The notes under the pieces were generated by a model. The model saw only the letters and a program-made list of their open reading frames with translations, made no database searches and was not told the origin of the DNA. A stretch of DNA of 64,000 nt from assembly GCF_017743865.1 (NCBI RefSeq), contig NZ_JAGHRJ010000002.1:620001-684000 (forward strand), read 5' to 3'. Shown here in pieces: positions 39,859-49,468 of this stretch (positions within the stretch are counted from its first letter, which is position 1; each line of letters begins with the position of its first letter). Source of the stretch: Labrenzia sp. R4_2 (GTDB taxonomy: Bacteria; Pseudomonadota; Alphaproteobacteria; Rhizobiales; Stappiaceae). The position numbers and the translations under genes were made by a program.

Positions 39859-41469
39859 TCAGGACTCAAACCACCAGCGGCTTGCCGCCCGTGCGCCATC
39901 ATTTTCCCAGCTGGCAGCCAGCTGATCCGGCGTACCCACCTTGGTGCTGTTGGCGTAAACGAAATTGTTGAAGAACGGGATGATCGTCCCGCCATCGTCT
40001 TTGGCCAGGATTGCCATCTCGCGGTACATGTCCGCGCGCTTGGCGTCGTCCAGTTCCGCTTTTGCTTGCAGCAGCAACTTGTTGAATTGCTCATTCTGCC
40101 AGAAGGATTCGTTCCACGCGGCATCATCCTTATAAGCCAGCGTGTACATCACATCCGGTGTCGGACGAGCACCCCAGGAGACCAGACAGAACGGCTTTTT
40201 CAACCACACGTCGGAGTAATAACCGTCGTTCGGTTCGCGCACGACGTTGATGTTGATGCCCGCCGCTTTGGCTTGTTCGGCGTAAAGGACGGCCATGTCG
40301 ACGGCGCCGGCATAAACACTATCCGCCGTAGACAGATTGATAGTGAGTCCTTCTGCACCAGCTTTCTTTAGCAAGGACTTGGCTTGATCCGGATCATATT
40401 CACGTTGTGGGATGCCATCCGGCCAATAAGGCTGCGCTGGGGAGTGATGGAAATCGTTACCCTTGGTGGCCGCGCCGAAGGCGATCTTCTCGATGATCTC
40501 GTCGCGGTTCATCGCAAGTTTCAACGCGTTGCGCACGTCAACATTGTCGAACGGAGCGGCATTACAGTGCATCGGCATTGTGATCGCACCCGCGGACGGG
40601 ATATTGTGAATCTTGATATTCGGATTGCGCTGCAACAGCCCCATCGTCTTCAGCTCGATCAGTGAGACTGCATCCACGTCACCGGTCATCAGAGCGGTCT
40701 GGCGAGCATTCGGGTCATTCAAGACGATGACCTCGACCTTATCGAAATAAGCGCCTTCACGGTGCCAACCATCATGACGGCTCAGGTTGAACTGAACGCC
40801 GAATTCACCGCTGTCGATCTTGTAAGGACCGGTACCGTCACCGGATTCCCAATCGATCGTGCCGTCGTCCTTCGCCGGGCAAATACAAAGGTGGTAATCG
40901 GTCATCAGCCACGGGAAATCAGCGTTGCCGCCCGAGAGCGATACCACAACAGTGTAATCACCGTCCTTCTTAATATCGGTCACACCAGCCAGGAGAGCTT
41001 TCGCCGCCGATGTCGAAGCATCACCGCGGTGGTGGTTTAGCGATGCGATCACGTCGTCTGCGGTCAACTTCTTGCCACTGTGGAAGCTGGCATTTTCGGT
41101 AAGCTTAAATGTCCACTCAGAGGCATCTGCACTGGCTTCCCAACTGTCTGCCAAGTCAGGCCCGAGAGAACCATCGCCCATGATCATCGTCAGGAAGCTG
41201 CGATGCGTGTGCGCCATGAAGATCATCTGACGGGTGAGATAGGTGCCCGGATCGTGGCTGTCCGACGTGTTTCCGTCATGAAGACCCCAACGGAAGGTGC
41301 CGCCCGTTTTCGGCTGCGCCTTCGCCTTTGTAGACCAAAGGCCCGTTGCGGTGGAGGCGGTCAGACCTGCCAGTACCGAATAGCGGATAAACTCGCGTTT
41401 CGTGATGCCTCCGGTACGGGCCGCGCTTTCAAGGCGATTAATCATGTCTTGGTCTTTGGATTTGGTCAT
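39859..41469 (-). CDS. Periplasmic substrate-binding protein (SBP family 5)
   Basis: 536-aa DppA/OppA-type binding protein. It starts MTKSKDQDMINRL with GGGGAG upstream. A signal region TKREFIRYSVLAGLTASTATG resembles a Tat-like export signal with KR in place of RR. The SBP_bac_5 domain shows NDPNARQTALMTGDVDAV and NPNIKIHNIPSAG. It is the first gene of the transporter operon. Because SBP5 proteins also bind opines, glutathione and amidine-type molecules, the catabolic neighbours hint at a small N-methylated ligand. Confidence 0.92.
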   Translation of the reverse strand: MTKSKDQDMINRLESAARTGGITKREFIRYSVLAGLTASTATGLWSTKAKAQPKTGGTFRWGLHDGNTSDSHDPGTYLTRQMIFMAHTHRSFLTMIMGDGSLGPDLADSWEASADASEWTFKLTENASFHSGKKLTADDVIASLNHHRGDASTSAAKALLAGVTDIKKDGDYTVVVSLSGGNADFPWLMTDYHLCICPAKDDGTIDWESGDGTGPYKIDSGEFGVQFNLSRHDGWHREGAYFDKVEVIVLNDPNARQTALMTGDVDAVSLIELKTMGLLQRNPNIKIHNIPSAGAITMPMHCNAAPFDNVDVRNALKLAMNRDEIIEKIAFGAATKGNDFHHSPAQPYWPDGIPQREYDPDQAKSLLKKAGAEGLTINLSTADSVYAGAVDMAVLYAEQAKAAGININVVREPNDGYYSDVWLKKPFCLVSWGARPTPDVMYTLAYKDDAAWNESFWQNEQFNKLLLQAKAELDDAKRADMYREMAILAKDDGGTIIPFFNNFVYANSTKVGTPDQLAASWENDGARAASRWWFES

Positions 41470-41888
41470 CTGTCTCCCCATCTGGATTATTAAAAACTGT
41501 CGACAGTAAAATTCCCAAATGCAGCATCCGAATATTTTATAATATTTGCTATGCTCATTTGCGACATGTGACCAACAAAACACGAACTGCCATGCTCAGG
41601 CTACCCCTTTGGCATAGTTCAAGGTTTAAAATTTTTAATGTTGATCCCGCGCCCTTCGATTGTGCAGAGCAGCAATATTTTGCAGCATACTTGCCGTCTG
41701 GCTGATCAATCAAAAAGCAACCAGCCTATATTTTCGCCTGCTTTGATACTTCTGCGGCAATTCCGTTTTGCATTGAACGACTATTCGCTACCCATGTCGG
41801 AAAATGCTGTTCAAGTTCGGTTTACCGCGCGTTGTCGCACCTCATCCCGCGCATCCTGACGGAAAGTGAACCATCTTCGGAGACCCCT
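41470..41888. other. Divergent control region, transporter vs mttB-like gene
   Basis: 419 bp between divergent genes, AT-rich near 41500-41550. It contains the palindrome at 41496-41507 and an AATATT-TTAT-AATATT dyad at about 41532. No coding signal was seen. Confidence 0.5.
41496..41507. promoter_or_regulatory. Palindrome ACTGTCGACAGT, operator candidate
   Basis: Perfect 12-bp palindrome 27 bp upstream of the binding-protein start, flanked by A/T runs. It would overlap the leader or promoter of the transporter operon. The cognate regulator is unknown. Confidence 0.45.
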
Positions 41889-43436
41889 ATGAGTGTCGCA
41901 ACGCGCAGCCGAAGCGGAGGCCGTGCCGGCCGCCGGGCCCTTCGCACCGCCCCTGATCACGAAATGTTGCCGGGTCTCACCCGAAAGCTGCCTTTGTGCG
42001 AACCCTTGGATCAGGATCAAATTGAACGCCTCGACAACGCGTCCATGCAAATACTGGAAGAGGTCGGCATCATCTTCCGGGACGCGATCGCACTGGAAGA
42101 CTGGCGCAAGGCCGGCGCCAAGGTGGAAGGAGAACGGGTTTATCTTGACCGTGGCCTGGTACGCGAGCTGATCCGCACAATTCCCTCCAGCTTCACGTAT
42201 CACGCTCGCAACCCGGCAAAGAACGTTCCTCTTGGCGGCAACCGGTCGATGTTTGTGCCCATGACCGGAGCCCCATTCATCCGGGATCTCAACGACGAGC
42301 GCCGCAATCCGACGCTGGACGATCTCGCGATGTTCCACAAACTCAGCCATATGCTGCCGGCGATGCATTCCAGCGCGCATCATATAGTCGAGCCGTATGA
42401 TCACCCCATCAGCCACCGCCACCTGCGCATCACCTATTCGTCGATCAAGTATTCGGACAAAACCTTCATGGGCATGACCACAAGCCCGAAAAATGCCGAA
42501 GACGTCATGGAGATGTGCGCCATCCTCTTTGGAGAAGACTATCTGGAAGACCACCCGGTCACGACCGGCAACTGCAACGGCAATTCTCCCCTGGTATGGG
42601 ACGAGACCATGCTCGGCGCCATGCGCGCCTTTTCAAAGCGGAACCAACCGGTGCTGTGCTCCCCCTTCGTGCTCGGCGGCGCCAACACACCGGCCTCGGT
42701 GGTGCCGGCCGTTGCCCAGCTGAACGCGGAAGCCCTGAGCGCACTCGCCTACACCCAGGTGATCCGCAAGGGCGCACCGGCGATCTATGGCCATTACTTA
42801 TCGACAGTGTCCATGAAATCAGGCGCGCCCATGGCCGGAACGCCCGAAATCAGCCTGATGAATTTTCTGATCGGGCAGCTTGCGCGCTACTACAATGTGC
42901 CCTGGCGGACCTCCGGCTCGCTCGGCGGCGCCAAGACATTCGATGCGCAGGCAGGCTATGAGAGTGCAGCAACATTGAACGCCGTGATCCATGCCGGTGC
43001 CAACTACATCTGGCACGCTGCTGGCTGGAACGAAGCCGGCATGCACTGTTCAGTAGCCAAGTTCATTGTCGATGCCGAACAATGCGCCATGGCCTATCGC
43101 ATGGCCCAAGGACCGCGCTGGGATGATTTCGATGAAGCGTTGTCGGCCGTCCGCGACGTCGGCCCGGGCGGTCACTATCTAGGCCATCCTCACACCCAGG
43201 AAAACTTCCAACGGGCCTTCTTCATGCCAGACATGTTCGACAACAACTCGATCGAACAGTGGAAGGCCGAGGGCGAAGTCGAGATTACAGAGCGTGCCCT
43301 TACTCAAGCTCGCAAGCTCTTGTTGGAGTATCAGGAACCGAAACTCGACGAAGCGAAGAACGAGGCTCTTCTGGACTACATCGCTCGTCGCGAACGGGAA
43401 ATACCGGCCGAAGATGCCTTGAACCAGGACTACTAA
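41889..43436 (+). CDS. Trimethylamine methyltransferase (MttB) superfamily protein, non-pyrrolysine
   Basis: 515 aa, start MSVATRSRSGGRAGRRA with GGAG 6 bp upstream. It matches the MttB family pattern (LDQDQIERLDNASMQILEEV, FVPMTGAPFIRD, RNPTLDDLAMFHKL). There is no in-frame UAG, so it belongs to the non-pyrrolysine group like MtgB, which demethylates betaines in a corrinoid-dependent way. No corrinoid protein or methylcorrinoid:THF methyltransferase gene is nearby. The substrate is probably a quaternary or tertiary N-methyl amine (inference). Confidence 0.88.
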   Translation: MSVATRSRSGGRAGRRALRTAPDHEMLPGLTRKLPLCEPLDQDQIERLDNASMQILEEVGIIFRDAIALEDWRKAGAKVEGERVYLDRGLVRELIRTIPSSFTYHARNPAKNVPLGGNRSMFVPMTGAPFIRDLNDERRNPTLDDLAMFHKLSHMLPAMHSSAHHIVEPYDHPISHRHLRITYSSIKYSDKTFMGMTTSPKNAEDVMEMCAILFGEDYLEDHPVTTGNCNGNSPLVWDETMLGAMRAFSKRNQPVLCSPFVLGGANTPASVVPAVAQLNAEALSALAYTQVIRKGAPAIYGHYLSTVSMKSGAPMAGTPEISLMNFLIGQLARYYNVPWRTSGSLGGAKTFDAQAGYESAATLNAVIHAGANYIWHAAGWNEAGMHCSVAKFIVDAEQCAMAYRMAQGPRWDDFDEALSAVRDVGPGGHYLGHPHTQENFQRAFFMPDMFDNNSIEQWKAEGEVEITERALTQARKLLLEYQEPKLDEAKNEALLDYIARREREIPAEDALNQDY

Positions 43437-43501
43437 CTCTCCCGCTACTGCGGCGTCTGGCCTCGCCGTCCAGCTCTGATATTTTTTGAAGGCTTTGCCG
43501 C

Positions 43502-44605
43502 ATGCGTATTCGAGAAATCCATGTCTACAGCCATACCCTGCCGGTTAAAGACGGGCCCTATGTCATGGCTTCGACCGTGGTGGACGTGCTGGAAACCACA
43601 TTGGTCAAGATCGTCGATGAAACTGGCGCCGTTGGTTGGGGAGAGACCTGCCCGGTAGGACCTGTGTATGCGCCCGCGCACGCCGCCGGCGCGCTGGCAG
43701 CAATCAAGGAAATCGCACCCGGCCTGATCGGCGCCGACATAACCGGCCTGCGCGCCTTTCAGCGACTTATGGACAAACGGTTGAACGGACACGCCTATGC
43801 AAAGGCAGCCTTCGACATTGCAGCCCATGATCTTCTCGGGAAACGCACGGGTCTTAGTGTTGCCGACCTTCTGGGCGGTGCAATGACCGGAAAGGTGCCC
43901 TCCTATTTCGCCTCGGGCGTTGGGTCGCCGGAGGACATTGCCCGGATTGCCAAGGACAAGGCAGATCAGGGTTTCAAACGCATGCAAATCAAGGTCGGCG
44001 GTCGGGCGGTCGATCTGGATATTGAGACGATCCGCAAGGTTTGGGAAGCGGTCGGCACACGGATGCGGTTGATCGTTGATGGCAACCGGGGCTGGACATC
44101 GCAGGAAGCCTTGCGCGTGAGCCGCTCCTGCCTCGACATACCTATCGTTCTGGAACAGCCCTGCAACACGATCGAAGAGGTTGCCCGCATCCGGCATCAG
44201 CTGGGACACGGGGTATACCTGGATGAATCGGCAACCGACATTTCGGCAGTGGTACGCGCCATCGGCGACGGGATCTGCGATGGCTTCGGCATGAAGCTAA
44301 CACGGATCGGCGGGTTGCAGCCCATGTCCGTGTTCAGGGATATTTGCGAAGCCGCGGCTCTGCCCCACACCTGCGACGACAGCTGGGGCGGCGATATCAT
44401 CGCTGCGGCTTGCGTTCAGATCGCGGCCACGGTCCACCCGAAGTTCCTCGAAGGGGTCTGGATCGCCCAGCCATACATTGACGGCAACTATGACAGCCGT
44501 AACCCTGTCAATATCGTAGACGGACATTTGAGCGTCCCGGCAGGCCCCGGGCTCGGCGTGGTCCCCGATGAAGCCCTGTTCGGGGCACCTGTCGCATCAT
44601 TCTAG
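43502..44605 (+). CDS. Enolase-superfamily enzyme, hydroxyproline-betaine epimerase/hydroxyproline dehydratase-like
   Basis: 367-aa mandelate racemase/muconate lactonizing enzyme. Metal ligands Asp193 (IVDGN), Glu218 (VLEQP) and Asp241 (YLDES) and the two acid/base lysines Lys164 (MQIKVGG) and Lys265 ([11 protein letters not shown]) are in the right places for the MLE subgroup. The overall pattern, including CDDSWGGD near the C-terminus, resembles HpbD (4-hydroxyproline betaine 2-epimerase) and cis-3-hydroxyproline dehydratase, from memory. It lies 65 bp after the mttB-like gene. Confidence 0.75.
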   Translation: MRIREIHVYSHTLPVKDGPYVMASTVVDVLETTLVKIVDETGAVGWGETCPVGPVYAPAHAAGALAAIKEIAPGLIGADITGLRAFQRLMDKRLNGHAYAKAAFDIAAHDLLGKRTGLSVADLLGGAMTGKVPSYFASGVGSPEDIARIAKDKADQGFKRMQIKVGGRAVDLDIETIRKVWEAVGTRMRLIVDGNRGWTSQEALRVSRSCLDIPIVLEQPCNTIEEVARIRHQLGHGVYLDESATDISAVVRAIGDGICDGFGMKLTRIGGLQPMSVFRDICEAAALPHTCDDSWGGDIIAAACVQIAATVHPKFLEGVWIAQPYIDGNYDSRNPVNIVDGHLSVPAGPGLGVVPDEALFGAPVASF

Positions 44606-44630
44606 GCTGTATGGACCAATTGGAGGCGTC

Positions 44631-45362
44631 ATGCGATTTACCGGAAAGAAAGCGCTCGTGACCGGTGCTGCCGGCGGTATGGGGCAGGTGATCACCAAAA
44701 TGTTGCGTAATGAAGGCGCTGCGGTCGCAGTTGCTGATTTCAATTGCAACGGCATCGCAGCTGAGGCGGATCTTCCCGGCGACCTCTTGGATCAGGTTTA
44801 TGCAGACAGTCTTCCTGGTGCTGCGGCCAAGGAGCTCGGCGGTCTTGATATCATCATCAACAATGCCGGAGTGATCACGCGCGGCCCGGTTACGGACACC
44901 AGCGACCGTGACTGGGATCTTTCGGTGGGTGTGAATGTCGAGGCCCCGTTCCGGATCTGCCGCGCGGGCATCCCGATTCTGGCAGAAGGTGGCGGCGGCG
45001 CGATTGTCAATCTTGCCTCTTGCTGGGGCGTTCATCCCGGTCCAAATCACGCTGTCTATTGCATGACAAAGGCGGCAATTGCCTCTCTGACCCAATGCAT
45101 GGGCCGCGATCACGCCCATCAGGGCATAAGGATCAACGCGGTCTGCCCCAATGAAGTCGACACGCCGATGTTGCGCACCGGTTTCGAAAAGCGGGGCTTC
45201 GATCCGGTAACGGCAATCAAGGACCTCGGCATGACCGTGCCGCTCGGCCGGATCGCCAAGCCGGACGACATTGCAGATGTGGTGCTGTTTCTGGCCTCCG
45301 ATGCGGCCCGGTACATATGCGGCGCGCTGGTCGAGGTCAATGGCGGGAAATCGGTTGCATGA
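44631..45362 (+). CDS. Short-chain dehydrogenase/reductase
   Basis: 243-aa classical SDR, start MRFTGKKALVTGAAGGMGQ with GGAGG 4 bp upstream. The NAD(P) motif TGAAGGMGQ, NNAG, the active-site Ser in NLASCWG and YCMTK catalytic motif are all present. It is in an operon with the MLE-type enzyme (25 bp) and overlaps the next SDR by 4 bp. It probably oxidises a hydroxyl group of the pathway intermediate; substrate unknown. Confidence 0.9.
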   Translation: MRFTGKKALVTGAAGGMGQVITKMLRNEGAAVAVADFNCNGIAAEADLPGDLLDQVYADSLPGAAAKELGGLDIIINNAGVITRGPVTDTSDRDWDLSVGVNVEAPFRICRAGIPILAEGGGGAIVNLASCWGVHPGPNHAVYCMTKAAIASLTQCMGRDHAHQGIRINAVCPNEVDTPMLRTGFEKRGFDPVTAIKDLGMTVPLGRIAKPDDIADVVLFLASDAARYICGALVEVNGGKSVA

Positions 45363-46093
45363 CACGCTTTGAAGGCAAGACGGCGCTGGTCACCGGCGGG
45401 CGCAGCGGGATCGGTAGGGCGATTGCACTTCGACTGCGCGACGAAGGAGCCCGTGTCTTCACAGCCCAGCGCGGTGAAGACACAGAATTCGAGCACGTTT
45501 GTGCCGATTTTTCAGATAGCGCGGCACTCGCAAAAGTGATCCCAGCGGTCATAAACGCGTCAGGGCGGCTTGATGTTCTGGTCAACAATGCCGGGCTGAT
45601 GCAGGAAGCCAGTGTCGAGGGCATGACACTTGAAGATTGGCAACGCAGCCTAACGGTCAATCTCACGGCCCCGTTCCTTCTTGTCAAATACGCCCTGCCC
45701 CATTTGCGCATCACCAAAGGCACGATCGTCAATGTGGGATCAATCGAAGGAGTTGGATGCAATCCTCATCATGCCGCTTATGCGGCCTCCAAAGCAGGAC
45801 TTCACGGCTTGACGCGTGCCATTGCGGTTGACCATGGCCAGGACGGTATTCGCTGCAACGCCGTTGCCCCAGGCTGGATCGATACTGACCTGAATCTGGA
45901 TTTCATCGCGGCCCAGACCAACCCCGAGGCCTTCAGGCGGGATATCGGCAAGATCCATCCCGTCGGTCGAACAGGCGCACCGGAAGAGGTAGCCGCGCTT
46001 GTTGCTTTCCTGGCCGCGGAAGAAAGCGGCTTCATCACCGGCCAGATCTATGCCGTTGACGGCGGTCGCATGACCCAGCTCAGCCTACCTTAA
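45359..46093 (+). CDS. Short-chain dehydrogenase/reductase
   Basis: 244-aa classical SDR, start at the ATGA overlap with the previous gene. It has TGGRSGIGRAI, NNAG, NVGSIEGVG and YAASK. The C-terminal GFITGQIYAVDGG is typical. It is coupled to the preceding SDR, so the two may act on successive steps or form a heteromer. A convergent LysR gene begins to end 19 bp downstream. Confidence 0.9.
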   Translation: MTRFEGKTALVTGGRSGIGRAIALRLRDEGARVFTAQRGEDTEFEHVCADFSDSAALAKVIPAVINASGRLDVLVNNAGLMQEASVEGMTLEDWQRSLTVNLTAPFLLVKYALPHLRITKGTIVNVGSIEGVGCNPHHAAYAASKAGLHGLTRAIAVDHGQDGIRCNAVAPGWIDTDLNLDFIAAQTNPEAFRRDIGKIHPVGRTGAPEEVAALVAFLAAEESGFITGQIYAVDGGRMTQLSLP

Positions 46094-46112
46094 CGCCAAA
46101 AATGCTTCGTAC

Positions 46113-46964
46113 TCAGTTCTGAAATGCCGTGCGGATGGCGGATGACATGGTGACAACGAGATCCCTGTCTGCCTCTGCAGAGGTGCCGATCACCAATTGG
46201 GACGCGGGGGTCTCGCCAAAGCCGTCTTGTGTTCCAAGCGTCCGCAATTGTGGTCCGATCGAGGACTTCCCCAGCAAGCCGATGGCAATGCCAGCCTCTA
46301 CAGCCGCCGTCACACCGGCAACACTCTGACTGGAAAAGACGATCCTGTACGGCCGCCCACTTTTCTCAAGTGCCGCAATCGCAGCATCCCTCCACCAGCA
46401 AGCTCGGTCGAACAACGCAATCGGCACCACCGCCTGATCCGGCAATGACAAGTGTTTCGCGCAGACCCAGCAGGTCGGATCCACGTAAATCACCTCTTCA
46501 AAGGCTTGCGGCGTCTCAACTTCGTAGACAGCGAGATCGAGTTGTCCCCTGGCAATCATTTCCGGAAATTCCGTGCTGATCGAACACGTTACGTCCAATT
46601 CCACCTGAGGATGAGATTGCACAAACGCTCCGAGGATCGCCGCAAGCCTGGTTTGGCCGTGATCATCCGGGATGGCCAGCCGCAGCCTGCCGCGCAACCC
46701 GTCCGCGGTGATTTCACGGAGCGCCACATCCAGACGACCGGTAACCTCCCGTGCGACCGGCAAAAGCTGTTCACCGGTTTGCGACAAGGATACCCCGCGC
46801 CCCGTCCGGTCAAAGACGGGACGTCCCACCACCTCTTCCAGACGCATGATCTGCAGACTGGTGGCGGATTGCGACCGGCCGATCACACGAGCCCCTTCAG
46901 TGATACTGCCCGTTCCTGCCACCGCCAGGAATGTTCTAAGCAACTCACTGTCCAGATTATTCAT
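46113..46964 (-). CDS. LysR family transcriptional regulator
   Basis: 283 aa, N-terminal HTH (LRTFLAVAGTGSITEGARVIGRSQSATS) and a periplasmic-binding-like effector domain (LRLAIPDDHGQTRLAAILGAF). It is divergent from the permease gene at 47055, with only 90 bp between; LysR proteins commonly regulate such divergent partners. The intergenic sequence has AT-rich dyads around GATATTAATGATATTC. Confidence 0.92.
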   Translation of the reverse strand: MNNLDSELLRTFLAVAGTGSITEGARVIGRSQSATSLQIMRLEEVVGRPVFDRTGRGVSLSQTGEQLLPVAREVTGRLDVALREITADGLRGRLRLAIPDDHGQTRLAAILGAFVQSHPQVELDVTCSISTEFPEMIARGQLDLAVYEVETPQAFEEVIYVDPTCWVCAKHLSLPDQAVVPIALFDRACWWRDAAIAALEKSGRPYRIVFSSQSVAGVTAAVEAGIAIGLLGKSSIGPQLRTLGTQDGFGETPASQLVIGTSAEADRDLVVTMSSAIRTAFQN

Positions 46965-47054
46965 CGAATTTTCCGATATCCGATATTAATGATATTCGGT
47001 TTACTGATGAATTCAGCATATCTATCCTGATCCCGTCAAGCTCAGGAGATCGAC

Positions 47055-48077
47055 ATGGCAGATCAGTCAACCGCCTCAGTCCAACGTCCGACGCGCCTGC
47101 ATTTTGCTGGGGTTGGTCTTTTGGTCTTTGCGATCATCACATGGCATTGGCCAGATTTCGCCTGGAATGGTGCGGTCTTCACCGTTGAGGGGCTCATTGC
47201 AGTTGCCCCACTGGTCGTGCCGGGCATCCTCCTCACAGCCTGGATCATGGCGAGCGGTGCCGACAAGATCATCAGCCGGGCCTTTGAGGGGCATATGGCA
47301 CGTGCCGTCTTGGCCGCCGCGGCGATCGGTGCGATCACTCCCGTATGTGGCGTGACAGTTCTGCCCTTGATGGTCGGCCTTCTCGCAGCAGGTGTGCCGC
47401 TCGCACCCGTCATGGCTTTCTGGCTGTCTTCGCCTGTCACAGATCCGGCAATGCTTGCGACAACTGCGGCCACTCTGGGCCTTGCATTTGCCATTGGAAA
47501 AACTGTTGCAGCCTTCGGGCTCGGCCTCTTCGGCGGCACCGTGACGGCATTTCTGACAGCCGGAAAATCCGGTCAGTCGGCGCTCAGAAAAAATGGTCTG
47601 GCCTCGTCCCTCAAGACAAGAACCTGCTGTGGAGCAGCCAGCTTCTCGCCGAGGGTTTGGATGAACGCAGACCGGCGCGAAACCTTCTTCCGACAGGGAT
47701 TCGCCACAACCCGGCTGATCCTGATCTGCTTGATCCCGGCTTTCTTTGCCGAATTTGCCTTGAACCAGGCGCTGACACCGGGCTCTCTCGCTGTATATGT
47801 CGGCGCCGACAAATGGTGGACGATCCCCGCTGCCGTTTTTGTTGGGGCGCCAGCCTATATTGACGGCTATGCCGCCTTGCCACTCACGCGCGGTCTCATC
47901 GACAACGGCATGTCCCCAGGCGCGGCGATGGCTTTCCTCGTCTCTGGAGGCGTCGTCAGCATCTGGGGAGCGCTCGCGATCTTTCCCGTGCTGAGACTGC
48001 GTCCCTTCTTGCTCTACCTGGCGCTGGCCATCACCGGCTCCCTGCTCGCCGGTTATGCCTTCAGTTGGGTCTATTGA
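47055..48077 (+). CDS. Permease of the UPF0718/COG0701 (ArsP-like) family
   Basis: 340-aa membrane protein with about eight hydrophobic helices. The motif ITPVCGVTVLPLMVGLLAAG followed by AFWLSSPVTDP is the diagnostic region of the COG0701 permeases, a family that includes the organoarsenical exporter ArsP, but here only one Cys of the usual CxCG remains. A central soluble loop (about residues 170-215) is Lys/Arg-rich and contains CCGAASF. The transported substrate is unknown. AGGAG lies 6 bp upstream. Confidence 0.8.
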   Translation: MADQSTASVQRPTRLHFAGVGLLVFAIITWHWPDFAWNGAVFTVEGLIAVAPLVVPGILLTAWIMASGADKIISRAFEGHMARAVLAAAAIGAITPVCGVTVLPLMVGLLAAGVPLAPVMAFWLSSPVTDPAMLATTAATLGLAFAIGKTVAAFGLGLFGGTVTAFLTAGKSGQSALRKNGLASSLKTRTCCGAASFSPRVWMNADRRETFFRQGFATTRLILICLIPAFFAEFALNQALTPGSLAVYVGADKWWTIPAAVFVGAPAYIDGYAALPLTRGLIDNGMSPGAAMAFLVSGGVVSIWGALAIFPVLRLRPFLLYLALAITGSLLAGYAFSWVY

Positions 48078-48130
48078 GGCTTGAACAGTCAACGGCTGGT
48101 GGTTTTTAGGATGCTTTCGGCGTGGCGCGT

Positions 48131-49468
48131 CTATTCTTCAGCAGCCCGCCATTCCTTCCAGCGCAACACCAAATTAGCACCAAGTTCACGAAACGGCTGC
48201 GGCGGCAGTTTTTTGGGTAGAGCTTCCGAACCGAAATGCCGCGTGATGTCGCTCTCGATACCGAGGGCAAGTTCCGCGGCGCCCATCCCGGTCAGAGTTC
48301 CGCGTGCTGTGCCAAGACCGTTCTGAACACAGCCGGAATAGACACCGTCCTCCAGTTCCCGCATCACGGCCACACCGTTCATAGACAGGCATAGGTGTCC
48401 AGCCCAGCGATACTCCATCTTCAGTCCGGCCAATTTCGGGAAGCGCCGGTCGAACTTGTCCTGCATAACTGCGGCTGCCCTGTCGACATGCGCTCGCGTC
48501 AGCCGCATATCCGGCTTCAGAACTGCACAGGTGCGGGTGACAATCCGATTGCCGCCCTGACCGGTATCGATCCGCCTCAGGGTCGTCCCCATCGGGTCGG
48601 AGGGAGTGATCCCCCAGCGAGGCTGTCCACCGAGTTTCATCATTGCATCGTTATCAAGCTCCGGGGTCATCACGGCAAACAGGAACAGCTGCATCAACCG
48701 GTCACGTTCATAACCGAAACTTTCCAGATGGCCATTGATTGTCAGAATGATTTTGCCGGTTGAGACCTTGCCGCCGGGCGTCGCGACGAGCCAGCCCGAG
48801 TCCTGTTTGGAGAACGAGGTTACCGGGCTCTCTTCAAAGACTGATACGCCGGCCTGTCTCAACCCGGTTGCCAGACCGCGCACATAACCTGCTGGCTGCA
48901 GCATCACCGTGCCGGGCGTGTAAAGCCCGCCAAGATAGTGACGGCTTCCCGTCAACTCCCTCATTTGGCGCTGGTCAAGCAGTTCATAGTCTTCGCCGAG
49001 GCTGGCAAGGTGTTGCGCATAGCTCTTGTTATGAGCGGCAGCCTTCACGCTGGCAGCACCGTTTACCTTGCCCGCCGGATCGAAATAATTCGCGTCAATC
49101 TGGTATTCGTCTACCGCTTCGCTCGCATAACGGATAGCCTGACGGTTGAGGGCTATCAGGGACTTGTCGTCACCCGCCCCGGCATAGTCCTCTGATGTCA
49201 GTTCATGCGGCAGATCGATCATGAACCCGGAATTGCGTCCGGCAGAGCTCTCTGCGATGGGCAAGGCATCCAACACGATAACCTTCAAGCCGGCATCGAT
49301 CTGGGTCAGCCGCCGCGCCGCGCTGAGCCCGGCGAAGCCTGCACCAATGATGGTGACGTCCGCAGTGAGATCCTCGGCGAGAACCTGCGACCGCAGCGGT
49401 GCCGGCAGGATCCGGTTCCAGGCCGCCGGCCCTTGCAAACTTGGCAGGCATTTGGCGGCCCGCTGCAT
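48131..49468 (-). CDS. FAD-dependent oxidoreductase (DadA/PuuB-like)
   Basis: 445-aa DAO-family flavoenzyme. The FAD P-loop TIIGAGFAGLSAARRL lies near residue 39, a SAGRNSGFMIDLP segment follows, and the C-terminal YRWAGHLCLSMNGVAVM resembles gamma-glutamylputrescine oxidase PuuB. It would oxidise a C-N bond of an amino acid or polyamine conjugate. Its ATG overlaps the aldehyde dehydrogenase stop (ATGA). Hydroxyproline-type D-amino acid oxidation is an alternative suggested by the neighbouring DapA-family gene. Confidence 0.85.
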   Translation of the reverse strand: MQRAAKCLPSLQGPAAWNRILPAPLRSQVLAEDLTADVTIIGAGFAGLSAARRLTQIDAGLKVIVLDALPIAESSAGRNSGFMIDLPHELTSEDYAGAGDDKSLIALNRQAIRYASEAVDEYQIDANYFDPAGKVNGAASVKAAAHNKSYAQHLASLGEDYELLDQRQMRELTGSRHYLGGLYTPGTVMLQPAGYVRGLATGLRQAGVSVFEESPVTSFSKQDSGWLVATPGGKVSTGKIILTINGHLESFGYERDRLMQLFLFAVMTPELDNDAMMKLGGQPRWGITPSDPMGTTLRRIDTGQGGNRIVTRTCAVLKPDMRLTRAHVDRAAAVMQDKFDRRFPKLAGLKMEYRWAGHLCLSMNGVAVMRELEDGVYSGCVQNGLGTARGTLTGMGAAELALGIESDITRHFGSEALPKKLPPQPFRELGANLVLRWKEWRAAEE

